This document shows positions 32,344 through 44,058 of a stretch of 64,000 bases of DNA, piece after piece; within the stretch, counting starts at the first letter, position 1, and every line of letters starts with the position of its first letter. This stretch comes from Lewinellaceae bacterium. Its GTDB lineage: Bacteria > Bacteroidota > Bacteroidia > Chitinophagales > Saprospiraceae. The stretch is taken from positions 496,001 to 560,000 of the forward strand of contig JACJYN010000002.1 in assembly GCA_020636095.1 (NCBI GenBank), written 5' to 3'. The notes below the pieces were generated by a model that did not search any database, was not told the DNA's origin, and saw only the letters and a list, made by a program, of their open reading frames with translations. Made by a program: the position numbers and the translations under genes.

Positions 32344-33281
32344 TGTGTCCCCGGTATTAAAAGCCTCCTTAGCGCATTCACATCGGCCGGCCCCGTACGG
32401 CAGCAACCTCCGATGAGCCGGGCGCCCTGAGCGAACCACTCCAATGGCAAGGCGCCGAAACCCTCTGCCTGTTCGCCTTCCACCCAGCAGTGCCTTGCGG
32501 CATCCCAGCGTTCTCCGCTATTGGGATAAACCACCAGGGGTTTATTGGCCACCCGGCGGGCCTCCTTCAGCAAGGAACTGATGTGCCTCGGCGCCGTGCA
32601 ATTTACCCCCACTGCCCATACCTGGGCAGCGCCGGCCACCCTTTTTACCACATCCCTGAAAAGTTCCCCCTGGCTGATGCGGCGGCCGTCCTGACAGCTA
32701 AAACTCAGCCAGGCCCGGGCCTCCGGAAATTCCTCCAGCAGCCGCAGCAGCGCTTCCGCCTCCTCCGGGCAGGGGATGGTCTCGCAGGCCAGGATATCGG
32801 GGCCCGCTTGCAGCAGCGCCGCCATACGGGGGCGATGCCAGTCCATAAGCTCCTCAACGCTCAACCCGTAGCGCCCCATATACTCCGAACCATCCGCAAG
32901 AAAAGCGCCATAGGGCCCGACGGAGGCGGCCACCAGAGGAAAGACACGCCCACTCCGGTTTTCCGGGTCTGCCCAGAATACATCCCGGGCTTCCTTCGCC
33001 AGCTCCACACTTCGACGTAGCAGGCCGCGGGTTTTCTCATCTGAAAGGCCGAGCAGCCGGAAGCCTTCAAAACTGGCCTGATAGCTGGCGGTGATGGCCA
33101 CGTCTGCGCCCGCCCGAAAATAATCGAGGTGAAGACGGTGGATCAGCTCCGGCTTTTCGAATAGAATCCGGGCAGACCAGAGGCGGCCATCGAGCCTGGC
33201 CCCATGTGCTTCCAGTTCAGTGGCCAGCGCTCCATCGAGAATGATGGCCTTCTGTATTTGCAGGATTTCCCTTAGGCTCAT
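32331..33281 (-). CDS. mmuM: Homocysteine S-methyltransferase
   Basis: 316 residues. Transfers a methyl group (usually from S-methylmethionine) to homocysteine to give methionine. Zn-binding residues are seen in VGVNCTAPRHISSLL and the C-terminal GGCCRTGPADV; the N-terminal ILDGALATELEAHGARL and VAASVGPYGAFLADGSEY blocks are typical. The final residues (GTQLPF) and the TAA stop are encoded by the end of a family III repeat, so the native C-terminus may have been slightly altered. Starts 18 bases after the SIMPL gene stop. Confidence 0.93.
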   Translation of the reverse strand: MSLREILQIQKAIILDGALATELEAHGARLDGRLWSARILFEKPELIHRLHLDYFRAGADVAITASYQASFEGFRLLGLSDEKTRGLLRRSVELAKEARDVFWADPENRSGRVFPLVAASVGPYGAFLADGSEYMGRYGLSVEELMDWHRPRMAALLQAGPDILACETIPCPEEAEALLRLLEEFPEARAWLSFSCQDGRRISQGELFRDVVKRVAGAAQVWAVGVNCTAPRHISSLLKEARRVANKPLVVYPNSGERWDAARHCWVEGEQAEGFGALPLEWFAQGARLIGGCCRTGPADVNALRRLLIPGTQLPF

Positions 33282-33299
33282 CTGCAGCTTTCCATTTTT

Positions 33300-34178
33300 T
33301 TATTTTTCCAGTTCGTACTCCATCTGTAACTCCAGGACATAGGCCAGCCCTACCTCCACCGGAGCGGGGTTCAGCACCTTATCGAACCCGGATAAATTCA
33401 GCGGATCGTAAAAAAAGGTCCGCTCTCTTGGCACTTCCTTTATCACATACTGGTGCTTCCTGTTGGCGTTAGATACCCCTCCGCTATCCTTTGCCTCGTA
33501 GGAACGGTAGCGGCTCTCCGGCTGGATACTGTAGAAATGTTCGCGAAAAGGAGCAGCGGCGGGCTTCACCTCTGCGCCGGAAAGCTGAAGCCAGGCCTTG
33601 CGTTTCCTCGCCAACACTTTCGCAGCGGCATCAAAAAGCCGGCTGTAAATTCCTTCCTCATCGGTAGAGATATACTCCACGGCCACCAGGTCGTAGATCT
33701 GTTGTTCGGCGGCCAGGTCCAGCATCCGGGCGATGTCATCATGGCTTTCACAGCGAATGATGACGTTTTTCTGGACCTTGAATCCCACCAGGTATTCAGA
33801 GGCGATATTCTGTTCTATCTCATAGTCATACACTTTGCTCTGGGCGATGAGGTCAATAAAAATATCCCCCTCTGATATCCCCAGGCCTTTCAGGCTGGAA
33901 GTAAAGGCAACTATACGGCGGTTGAGCGCTTTATTACAGGCCTGAGGGGTGTTCTCTATATGGCTGAGGCCGAAAGTCACCAGGTATTTGTCGGCCGGAA
34001 TGTGGAGCAGGACCCGGGCCTGAAGGATAAAAGTGGAATCAGTGCGGGCAAGTTGGACAGCACTACCGGCGGGGTCGGGTGTATAAGAACGGGAGTCCTG
34101 GTAAAGCTGATTACCACCTACCTGAGCCGACAGCCACCATGGAAGAACCAGTAGAAGGCAAGAATACAAAGGCTTCAT
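33300..34178 (-). CDS. SIMPL (DUF541) domain periplasmic protein
   Basis: 292 residues with a signal peptide (LYSCLLLVLPWWLSA). The SIMPL-like pattern is seen in LLHIPADKYLVTFGLSHIEN, NKALNRRIVAFTSSLKGLGI, a YLVGFKVQKNVIIRC strand and ARKRKAWLQLSGAEVKPA. Family function is poorly known. It is upstream of mmuM on the same strand with 18 bases between, so probably in one operon with it, though no shared pathway is evident. Confidence 0.8.
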   Translation of the reverse strand: MKPLYSCLLLVLPWWLSAQVGGNQLYQDSRSYTPDPAGSAVQLARTDSTFILQARVLLHIPADKYLVTFGLSHIENTPQACNKALNRRIVAFTSSLKGLGISEGDIFIDLIAQSKVYDYEIEQNIASEYLVGFKVQKNVIIRCESHDDIARMLDLAAEQQIYDLVAVEYISTDEEGIYSRLFDAAAKVLARKRKAWLQLSGAEVKPAAAPFREHFYSIQPESRYRSYEAKDSGGVSNANRKHQYVIKEVPRERTFFYDPLNLSGFDKVLNPAPVEVGLAYVLELQMEYELEK

Positions 34179-34202
34179 GATCAGATGTTTTTTCTATACA
34201 AC

Positions 34203-34340
34203 GGCTACCATTCTAACGTTGGACAGCCTCGTACAACGTACACACAAGGGCTCCCATTGGATTCGTACATCCCCGACCCTTCGGGTACGGGGCAGGCGTA
34301 CACAACCTCGGCAATCTCTGTCCAACCTTAGACGGATACC
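34203..34340. mobile_element. Family III element, copy 2 (138 bp)
   Basis: Ends GGCTACCATTCTAACGTTGG and (reverse complement) GGTATCCGTCTAAGGTTGGA. It is flanked by CTATACAAC on both sides (34194-34202 and 34341-34349), an 8- to 9-base target duplication. Interior has GTACAACGTACAC-like short repeats. Non-coding. Confidence 0.8.
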
Positions 34341-34371
34341 CTATACAACCACCCCGCTTACTTAAAAATTG

Positions 34372-34522
34372 GTAACTATTCAGCATCATGGTGATTTAAC
34401 CCCTGGCGCGAAATTTTGTAGGCTTTTTTTGCCGGAACCCCTTCTCATTCCCCTTGAAAGGGGAAGGTTTGCTTACAAAATTTCGCACCAGAGGCATCCA
34501 TGGCCTTATGCTAAATAGTAAC
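34372..34522. mobile_element. MITE-like element, family I, copy 2 (151 bp)
   Basis: Ends GTAACTATTCAGCAT and ATGCTAAATAGTAAC. Exact 8-base duplication AAAAATTG on both flanks (34364-34371, 34523-34530). It differs from copy 3 (62536-62686) at a single base. Internal inverted arms GCGAAATTTTGTA and TACAAAATTTCGC would let a single strand fold into one hairpin. Confidence 0.92.
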
Positions 34523-34562
34523 AAAAATTGTACAAACTCCCAATTCAGGCTGGCTCTTCTGA

Positions 34563-36218
34563 TCAGGGCGCCACCACCCGATACACCCTGGCCTCCCAGG
34601 GCCGCAAAGTATCTTTAAATGAGGCATCCGACTCATAATTGGAAAGGAAGAGCCGGGTGCGGATACCGGTAGGGAAAGGGATATCCGTTTGTTCTTTTGA
34701 AGAAAAATTGAGGTAGACGTAAAACTCCCCCTCCTTGCTCCAGCGGCGGTAGGCGTATAACCAATCACTACCTTCGTCAATGGGCTCGTAATCGCCATAG
34801 ACCAGGGCCAGGTTGTCCTTGCGAAGGCGTAGCAACTTCTGGTAATAGAAAAAAACCGAGTTCGGGTCGGCCAGCGCCGCCTTCACATTGATCTCCCGGT
34901 AGTTGGGGTTCACCTTGATCCACGGCTCAGCGGCAGTGGTAAAGCCGGCATTAGAACTGTCATCCCATTGAATGGGCGTGCGGACGTTATCCCGGCCAAC
35001 CCGGTGCACCACCTCTAACAAGGCATCCAGGCCTTCCCCTCGTTCTTTGGCTGCCTGGTATTCATTGATGGTTTCCAAATCCCGGTAATCTTCAAAACGG
35101 CCGAATGCCACATTGGTCATACCGATCTCGGTACCCTGATAGATGGACGGGGTGCCCCGCATGGTCAACAGCAGGGTGGCCAGCAGCTTAGCGGACTCAA
35201 CGCGATATTCCCGGTCATTGCCCCAGCGGGAAACGAGACGCGGGAAATCGTGATTGTCCAGAAAAATGGAAATCCACCCTTTCTGGCCGACGGCCTTGTG
35301 CCAGGTGTTGAACACCTCCTTAAATTCGTTCAGATTCCAGTTTTTGGGATCAAACTTTCCGCCCGGGCCCCAATCCAGCATCATGTGCCCAAAGTGGAAG
35401 ATCATACTGAGTTCATCCCGCCCCTCTCCCACGTAAAGGTTGGCCCATTGGGGCGGCACACCGGGGGCTTCCCCGACCGTCATGACGTCATAGTGAGACG
35501 AAACCTTTCGATTCATCTCCTGCAAAAACTCGTGCAGGCGCGGCCCATTGGCGTAGATGTGTTCGATGGCGGAGCTGAAGTCATGAGGGTCCATATCCGG
35601 CCAGTCCAGCCGCTTGGAAATAAAGGGGATGACATCCATTCGAAAACCGTCAATACCCTTGTCCAGCCAGAAACGCATCAGGCTGTATACTTCTTCACGC
35701 ACCTTTTGGTTTTCCCAATTCAGGTCGGGTTGCTTTTTCGAAAACAAGTGCAGGTAATACTCCCCGGTGCGTTCATCGTATTCCCAGGCGTCGCCTCCAA
35801 AGAAGGACTTCCAGTTGTTGGGCGGCTCGGGTTCCCAAAAGTAGTAATCCCGGTAAGGGTTATCCTTTGCACTGCGCGATTCCTGAAACCAGGCGTGCTC
35901 ATCAGAGGAGTGGTTTACGACCAGGTCCATGACCAGTTTCATGCCGCGGGCATGTATCCCTTCCAGCATCTCTTCAAAATCGGCCATGCTGCCAAACTCC
36001 TTCATGATGGCGCGGTAATCGCTGATATCGTAGCCATTATCGTCATTGGGCGATTCGTAAACAGGGCTCAGCCAGAGCACATCCACCCCCAGCAATTGGA
36101 GATAGTCCAGCTTTTCAATGATGCCGCGAAGGTCGCCGATGCCGTCGCCATTGCCATCCTTAAAACTGCGGGGGTAGATCTGATAGATCACGGCTTCTTT
36201 CCACCAGGTACGGGCCAT
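34563..36218 (-). CDS. GH13 alpha-glucosidase (oligo-1,6-glucosidase type)
   Basis: 551 residues, no signal peptide, so cytosolic. GH13_31-like: WWKEAVIYQIYPRSFKDGNG start, DLVVNHSSDEHAWF (region I), nucleophile in GIDGFRMDVIPFIS, acid in DVMTVGEAPGVPP, and ISIFLDNHDFPRLVSRWGND (region IV). A C-terminal beta-sandwich (about 470-551) closes the protein. It cleaves alpha-1,4 or alpha-1,6 glucosides, or trehalose-like substrates; the exact substrate cannot be read from sequence. Together with glgE it points to alpha-glucan turnover. Upstream neighbour is the VIT-domain gene. Confidence 0.92.
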   Translation of the reverse strand: MARTWWKEAVIYQIYPRSFKDGNGDGIGDLRGIIEKLDYLQLLGVDVLWLSPVYESPNDDNGYDISDYRAIMKEFGSMADFEEMLEGIHARGMKLVMDLVVNHSSDEHAWFQESRSAKDNPYRDYYFWEPEPPNNWKSFFGGDAWEYDERTGEYYLHLFSKKQPDLNWENQKVREEVYSLMRFWLDKGIDGFRMDVIPFISKRLDWPDMDPHDFSSAIEHIYANGPRLHEFLQEMNRKVSSHYDVMTVGEAPGVPPQWANLYVGEGRDELSMIFHFGHMMLDWGPGGKFDPKNWNLNEFKEVFNTWHKAVGQKGWISIFLDNHDFPRLVSRWGNDREYRVESAKLLATLLLTMRGTPSIYQGTEIGMTNVAFGRFEDYRDLETINEYQAAKERGEGLDALLEVVHRVGRDNVRTPIQWDDSSNAGFTTAAEPWIKVNPNYREINVKAALADPNSVFFYYQKLLRLRKDNLALVYGDYEPIDEGSDWLYAYRRWSKEGEFYVYLNFSSKEQTDIPFPTGIRTRLFLSNYESDASFKDTLRPWEARVYRVVAP

Positions 36219-36360
36219 ATTTTTTTTCGTAAGATAGACAGGATGACAGGATTTTCCGGATTGACAGGCGTTTTTTTGTGGCGGGTTTCACCAACGTGAT
36301 TTCCTCCAAACATGCTCTCAAAGCGGGAATTGCTGAAGAAAGGGCAGCTTTTTCCCAATT

Positions 36361-36405
36361 GCTGTTCCATGGTTTCACCGGATTTCAATGAAACCATGGA
36401 ACAGC
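36361..36405. repeat. Perfect 17-bp inverted repeat
   Basis: GCTGTTCCATGGTTTCA (36361-36377) and its exact complement (36389-36405) around an 11-base loop, in the gap between two minus-strand genes. No U-run on either side, so not a classical terminator; it may be an mRNA-processing hairpin or a protein-binding site. Confidence 0.7.
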
Positions 36406-36412
36406 GAAACCA

Positions 36413-38569
36413 TCAATCTCCTACCTTCACCAGCTTCAGCTGCGCCCTGCCCTGCGGCCCTTGCACAACCAGGAAGTAGATACCGGCGGGCAGTTCACTG
36501 CCATCGGCGGCAGCGCCATTCCAGTACAGGATAGTTTCCTGCCCGGGCGCCAGCAGTTGAGGTTCCAGGACCGCCACCAGTTGGCCCATCTGGCTGTAGA
36601 CGGCAAACTGGTATTCCGCCCCGGCCCCGCCGGGTAGCAATTCTACCTGAATCTGTACCTGTCCGGTAAAGGGGTTGGGTAGGGCTTTCAGGCGGATCAA
36701 AGGATCTTCGGCCGCCAGCTCTTCGGTGCTAAAGACCGGGAATTCTCCTCCGTTAGAACCATCGATACAGCCAATGCAAGGTTCCCCTCCCAGGCTGGGC
36801 TCCAGCGCCAGGAATGCCGTATGCAGCGACAAAACGCGGTAATAGATGCTGCTCTCGACGATCTCCTGGGCCGTTGCGTCCCCCTGGTTGCTGTTCTCCA
36901 GAGAAAGCAGGTAGTTGGCTGCCCAGGCCTCTTCCGCCAGGGTGTCAATAGTATGAACATCCTGGGGTTCGACGACGCGGGTAGTGAAAAGCGGCGCCCC
37001 ATCCACCACGCTCAGATATTCTATCCGGAAGGGCAGAAACCCCTGATAGCGGCCCACCTGATAAACGGGCCGTTGCAGTGGCACATTGACCGTGCTGCCC
37101 CCAACGGTGAATCGATTGTAGCAAATGCCATTCTCCAGACTAGTTTGGAGTTCCACCGCGCCCCGCAGGCGGACCGCCGATTCCAGTGCTTTGCGAATCT
37201 TGTACCGGAACTGCCCGGAACGCCGGTAAGTACCTCCGGAGAGCAGGGCCAGCTCCGTATACAGGAAGTCATTGCCACGCCATTCACTGGGGCCCCACCA
37301 GTCCCACCAGTCCTGGATATTTTTATTCTGGTAATTGATGGCGTAAAAGGTGGCCAGGCTGAATCCGTCCTGGCGGCTCAGGTTGTCCACCAAATCTCCA
37401 GCGCTCCAGGGGTCGCCTTCATTTTGAGAATTAGAGATCAGCAGTACTGCAGTTTCCTGCCCCAGCGCATCGGCCTGCTGCAGTGCATGGAAAAGGGCGT
37501 TGTTCAACCGGCCGTTATCCGGGAAAGCGGAAAGGGATAGATTTTCAAATGCTTCGTCAATGGCGGCAGTAGAACCGGATACCCAGCCTTCACTCAGCAT
37601 GGCCGGCTGGCCGTTGGTGGTAGCCCAGACCTGGAACTGGTCCTGTTCCATCAACCCCAGTTGTAATTCCTGGTGCAGGCCCGCCAGCAAGTCCTCTTTG
37701 AAAAAGTTGCTGGCGTTGTCGGGCTTATAGTCCAGATAGATAAGCAAATGGCGGGGCGGGGCGGCGGGCAGTTCCACCAGTTGGCCCGGCAGCGCCACCA
37801 CCTGAAAGATCTGCAGGCCGGCATTATGATTGACGTAAACGCCATCGTTCAAAGGGGCGTCCAGGCTGAGGGTAAGGCCAGGCTTGATCTCCTGCCCCTG
37901 CAGCATAACTTCGTAGAAAACGCCCAGATCCGGATGGTTCCCCTGGTAAAAGCTGCGGGCCGGCAACTCGGGAATGTGGGGTAGCCCCCATTCCGGCCCC
38001 GCCCATACCCGGACGGCCAGTTCCTCCAACGGGAGGAAGGAAGCCTGGATGATCTCCATGGGCAGGTCGGCAAGCACCTGTTCAGCCGTCCAGGTGGCAG
38101 GGAGCAGGTAGCTGACTTTCACCTTGCGGCGCTGCTCCTGGGTAAAAGGATAGACCCTTAACTGGTATTGCCCGGCGTCCATTTTGAAGAGAATGGAGGG
38201 GTCCTGCCGGCGATCTACAATATCCTCGTAGATATTGGTGGCGGTGCGGCGGTCCAGAATATCCGCCTTGACGATCACTTCGTCGATCCATAGCCAGGAA
38301 TCATAAATGGCGGCTTCCTCGGGAAGAGTGAAGTTCAGCGCCATCTCCAGCGAGTCGTAATAACCAAAGTTGGTTCCTTCGTAGGAAAAAGTAAGGTAGA
38401 GGCTGACATCCAGGTAAATGCCTTTGGGCTCCATAGTGATGGTAGCCTCTTCGATCGAGCCCTGTTCGGTGTGCCATTGCTGGTCCGGGTTGAGGACGGT
38501 GAGCGAAGCCTGCCCGTAGCCCCAAAGGGCCAGCAGATTCAGAAACAGGGTTAGTGTTGACATCTTCAT
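36413..38569 (-). CDS. VIT-domain secreted protein with T9SS sorting domain
   Basis: 718 residues from ATG 38569 (signal peptide MKMSTLTLFLNLLALWG). A VIT (vault/inter-alpha-trypsin) domain lies at about 25-170, with LILDRR-like and EDIVDRRQDPSILFKMDAGQ segments. A vWA-like region follows (about 250-420) but its metal-site motif is degenerate (HLLIYLDYKPDNAS). The last 80 residues are a sorting domain (KALPNPFTGQVQIQVELLPG, GSELPAGIYFLVVQG). Cell-surface or secreted; role unknown. Related proteins with VIT and vWA domains are often linked to XrtK/MSEP-type membrane sorting, but no such gene is here. Confidence 0.85.
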   Translation of the reverse strand: MKMSTLTLFLNLLALWGYGQASLTVLNPDQQWHTEQGSIEEATITMEPKGIYLDVSLYLTFSYEGTNFGYYDSLEMALNFTLPEEAAIYDSWLWIDEVIVKADILDRRTATNIYEDIVDRRQDPSILFKMDAGQYQLRVYPFTQEQRRKVKVSYLLPATWTAEQVLADLPMEIIQASFLPLEELAVRVWAGPEWGLPHIPELPARSFYQGNHPDLGVFYEVMLQGQEIKPGLTLSLDAPLNDGVYVNHNAGLQIFQVVALPGQLVELPAAPPRHLLIYLDYKPDNASNFFKEDLLAGLHQELQLGLMEQDQFQVWATTNGQPAMLSEGWVSGSTAAIDEAFENLSLSAFPDNGRLNNALFHALQQADALGQETAVLLISNSQNEGDPWSAGDLVDNLSRQDGFSLATFYAINYQNKNIQDWWDWWGPSEWRGNDFLYTELALLSGGTYRRSGQFRYKIRKALESAVRLRGAVELQTSLENGICYNRFTVGGSTVNVPLQRPVYQVGRYQGFLPFRIEYLSVVDGAPLFTTRVVEPQDVHTIDTLAEEAWAANYLLSLENSNQGDATAQEIVESSIYYRVLSLHTAFLALEPSLGGEPCIGCIDGSNGGEFPVFSTEELAAEDPLIRLKALPNPFTGQVQIQVELLPGGAGAEYQFAVYSQMGQLVAVLEPQLLAPGQETILYWNGAAADGSELPAGIYFLVVQGPQGRAQLKLVKVGD

Positions 38570-38976
38570 AACGCGCGAATTTTGAGTGTTAAAAATAAGG
38601 GTTTCGTTACTGCCTGGTTCAGTAGTGGACGCCAGCGTTGGCCGTTGTGGATGGCCAGTTAGCCCATACAGGATCACTGGCAGCGATCAACCGATAGCCG
38701 TTAGTGGGCCAACACTCGGCTGTTCCAAAATAGAATTGTGATTATCACCAGGAGCATCTGGCAGAAGGTGAGCCCGGTGAGCGCGTTAGAAGGGGTATTC
38801 GGGGTTTACATTTACCTGACAAGCTCGAATACCCTTTTCTCGTATCAACACCAATATACGGAGTTTTTAGTTCCCATTATCCAATCGTGCAGCTTTTGTA
38901 TGGCCCCTTGCCGAATTCCGGCATGGCAGCGCTCCTCCCAGCGCCCCCGGGCTGGGAAGGAAAAATGGCCCCAACC
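38570..38976. other. Intergenic region with one hairpin
   Basis: 407 bases with no gene recognised. GGGTATTCG (38793-38801) pairs with CGAATACCC (38825-38833), followed by TTTTCTC on the plus strand, a possible weak terminator without an upstream plus-strand gene. Confidence 0.4.
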
Positions 38977-41904
<2,928 letters not shown>

Positions 41905-42019
41905 TGTTAATGGGTATGATAGAAAAGTATACGGGCCCGCCCGCTAATGGATACAGCCTGCATAAAAGATACTGGTAATGATGCATAATCAGACGGACAC
42001 CAATTTACATAAAATAGCC

Positions 42020-42161
42020 GTACCTATTTAGGTAGGATGGTATTTTGGTGTTATGGTATTGCGGATACCTGGAAGTCCACCGTTGAGAACCGGATACGGC
42101 CTCCAGTAGCACCTGGCCGCAATACCGAAAAACCATAAAACCGAAATACCTAAACAGTTAC
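42020..42161. mobile_element. MITE-like element, family II, copy 2 (142 bp)
   Basis: Ends GTACCTATTTAGGT and (reverse complement) GTAACTGTTTAGGT. Exact 8-base duplication AAATAGCC on both sides (42012-42019, 42162-42169). Shares ends, TIR length and internal blocks with copy 1 at 26368. Confidence 0.88.
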
Positions 42162-42174
42162 AAATAGCCTCTAA

Positions 42175-42314
42175 GGCTACCAGTCTAACGTTGGACACTA
42201 TTGATGGCCAGGAAGTTGCGGAAGGCTCGGCGCCATTCCGACTTCCGGTTTACTCCGTCTGTCGCTTCGCTCGTGTCCGACTTCCGACTTTTGTCCAACA
42301 CTGGAACGGTAGCC
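42175..42314. mobile_element. Family III element, copy 3 (140 bp)
   Basis: Ends GGCTACCAGTCTAACGTTGG and (reverse complement) GGCTACCGTTCCAGTGTTGG. Exact 8-base duplication GCCTCTAA on both sides (42167-42174, 42315-42322). Its left duplicate overlaps the right duplicate of the neighbouring family II element. The interior contains CCGACTTCCG-type repeats. Confidence 0.8.
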
Positions 42315-42645
42315 GCCTCTAATAACCTATCTCTATGACAAATTTGGTGGGCTCTTGGGAGGCCCAATGAAGCGGCGCATTGCCGCTCCGAATCCTTCTC
42401 AAAGAACCCGGATGTTGCCGGCATGCAAATTTAATTATTTGCCGCATTGAACTATTATCCCTACCTTGCACGTTATTCAAAAGTATTTCCGAAAGCCGGA
42501 AAAACGATTTCAATCAATTTACAAGGAATAATCCTTAACACACAGACTGCTGTTCCAGAACCTACCAAAGTTCTTGAGCATAATGAGCCAACCATTACTG
42601 AACAACAAATTATGCTCTCTGCCAGCCGTTTTTTAATCAACCTTA

Positions 42646-43941
42646 ATGTCATTTGAAGATCTTAATCTTATCGAGCCCATCCAGCGGGCTCTAAAAACGG
42701 CTGGATACAAGAAACCAACACCCATTCAGGCACAATCCATTCCGCTGGCCCTCCAGGGCAGAGACCTGCTGGCCTGCGCCCAAACGGGCACCGGCAAGAC
42801 GGCAGCCTTTGCGCTGCCTATCCTCCAGCTCCTGGACAAACTGGGCAGGCCCAACGGCCGGCAACGGCCCATCAAGGCGCTGATCCTGGCCCCTACGCGG
42901 GAGCTGGCTATACAGATCGGAGAAAGCTTTGACGCCTACGGCCAGCATTTGCAACTGCGCCATACCGTCGTTTTCGGAGGTGTGTCGCAGCATGCCCAAA
43001 CGCGAAAGCTGCAATCGGGTGTAGATATCCTGGTGGCCACCCCGGGCCGCCTGCTCGACCTCATGAACCAGGGCTACGTCCAACTCGGCCAGATCGAGTT
43101 CTTCGTACTCGATGAGGCCGACCGCATGCTCGATATGGGCTTTATACACGATGTCAAACGGGTGATCCGAAAATTGCCGGAACAACGGCAGACGTTCTTC
43201 TTTTCGGCCACTATGCCCTCCGTCATCGTGGAACTGTCCCGCGACATCCTGGACCGCCCGGCTAAAGTACAGGTAGACCCCGTATCTTCCACCGCCGAGC
43301 GCGTGGAACAATCGGTTTATTTCGTTACCAAAAAGCAAAAGCGGTCCTTGCTGCTGCACCTGCTGCGCAATGAAGATATTTCCGAAGCACTGGTCTTTAC
43401 CCGCACCAAGCACGGCGCCAACCGCGTCGCCAAAGACCTCAACGCCAGGGGTATCCGGGCGGAGGCCATCCACGGCAACAAATCACAGAACGCCCGCCAG
43501 CAGGCATTGGGCAACTTTAAGGATGGCCGCACCCGCGTATTGGTAGCTACTGATATCGCCGCCCGTGGCATCGATATCGAAGAGCTCTCGCACGTCATCA
43601 ACTTCGACCTTCCCAATATCTCGGAAACCTATGTGCACCGCATCGGCCGTACCGGCAGAGCCGGCGCCAGCGGCATCGCGCTGTCCTTCTGTGATGCAGA
43701 AGAACGCGCCTACCTACGCGATATCCAGAAGCTGACCGGCTTGCGCATCCCCATCGTTCAGGACCATCCGTTTACGGCGGAGGACGAAGATGACCGCCGC
43801 CCCGCTCCGGAAGCGGCATCGGTATCGGCGTCCCGCCCGGAACGGGCTAATGGGAACCGGAATCGCAATAATGGATACAGAACACGCGGGAATAACAGTC
43901 GCAGCAGCAGCTCGCGGACTTCCAGCGATAACCGCCGGTAG
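42646..43941 (+). CDS. rhlE: DEAD-box RNA helicase, RhlE type
   Basis: 431 residues. All helicase motifs are present: Q motif (GYKKPTPIQAQSIPLALQG), I (AQTGTGKT), Ia (PTRELAIQ), GG, Ib (TPGRLLD), II (DEAD), III (SAT), V (ATDIAARGID) and VI (HRIGRTGRAG). The C-terminal tail (about 385-431) is rich in Asn, Arg and Ser (NGNRNRNNGYRTRGNNSRSS), typical of RNA-binding extensions. Unwinds RNA duplexes in ribosome assembly or mRNA decay, usually cold-induced. A terminator follows at 43998. Confidence 0.95.
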   Translation: MSFEDLNLIEPIQRALKTAGYKKPTPIQAQSIPLALQGRDLLACAQTGTGKTAAFALPILQLLDKLGRPNGRQRPIKALILAPTRELAIQIGESFDAYGQHLQLRHTVVFGGVSQHAQTRKLQSGVDILVATPGRLLDLMNQGYVQLGQIEFFVLDEADRMLDMGFIHDVKRVIRKLPEQRQTFFFSATMPSVIVELSRDILDRPAKVQVDPVSSTAERVEQSVYFVTKKQKRSLLLHLLRNEDISEALVFTRTKHGANRVAKDLNARGIRAEAIHGNKSQNARQQALGNFKDGRTRVLVATDIAARGIDIEELSHVINFDLPNISETYVHRIGRTGRAGASGIALSFCDAEERAYLRDIQKLTGLRIPIVQDHPFTAEDEDDRRPAPEAASVSASRPERANGNRNRNNGYRTRGNNSRSSSSRTSSDNRR

Positions 43942-43997
43942 AGCCAGCCGTTGAGACTAAAGAATTAACGCCTATTCTGCAGGCAAAATAATAAGAA

Positions 43998-44037
43998 GAG
44001 CCCGCTCCGGTTAGTAACTGAAGCGGGCCCTTTCTTT
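43998..44037. terminator. Bidirectional terminator between rhlE and GH63-like gene
   Basis: GCCCGCT (44000-44006) pairs with AGCGGGC (44022-44028), followed by CCTTTCTTT on the plus strand and preceded by AAAATAATAAGAAG, which gives U-rich sequence on the minus strand. Confidence 0.65.
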
Positions 44038-44058
44038 AACAACTCCTGCCTCAACACG

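Larger units (their letters stand above)
41905..42645. other. Intergenic region with two mobile elements
   Basis: 741 bases. It holds family II (42020-42161) and family III (42175-42314) elements back to back. The rest (42315-42645) is AT-rich sequence before the helicase gene with no recognised gene; a 69-codon frame at 42447 has no family resemblance. Confidence 0.6.

Noticed and set aside
34563..36218. Long plus-strand frame (from 35250) opposite the GH13 gene
   Set aside because: Antisense shadow; the GH13 gene has all catalytic motifs.
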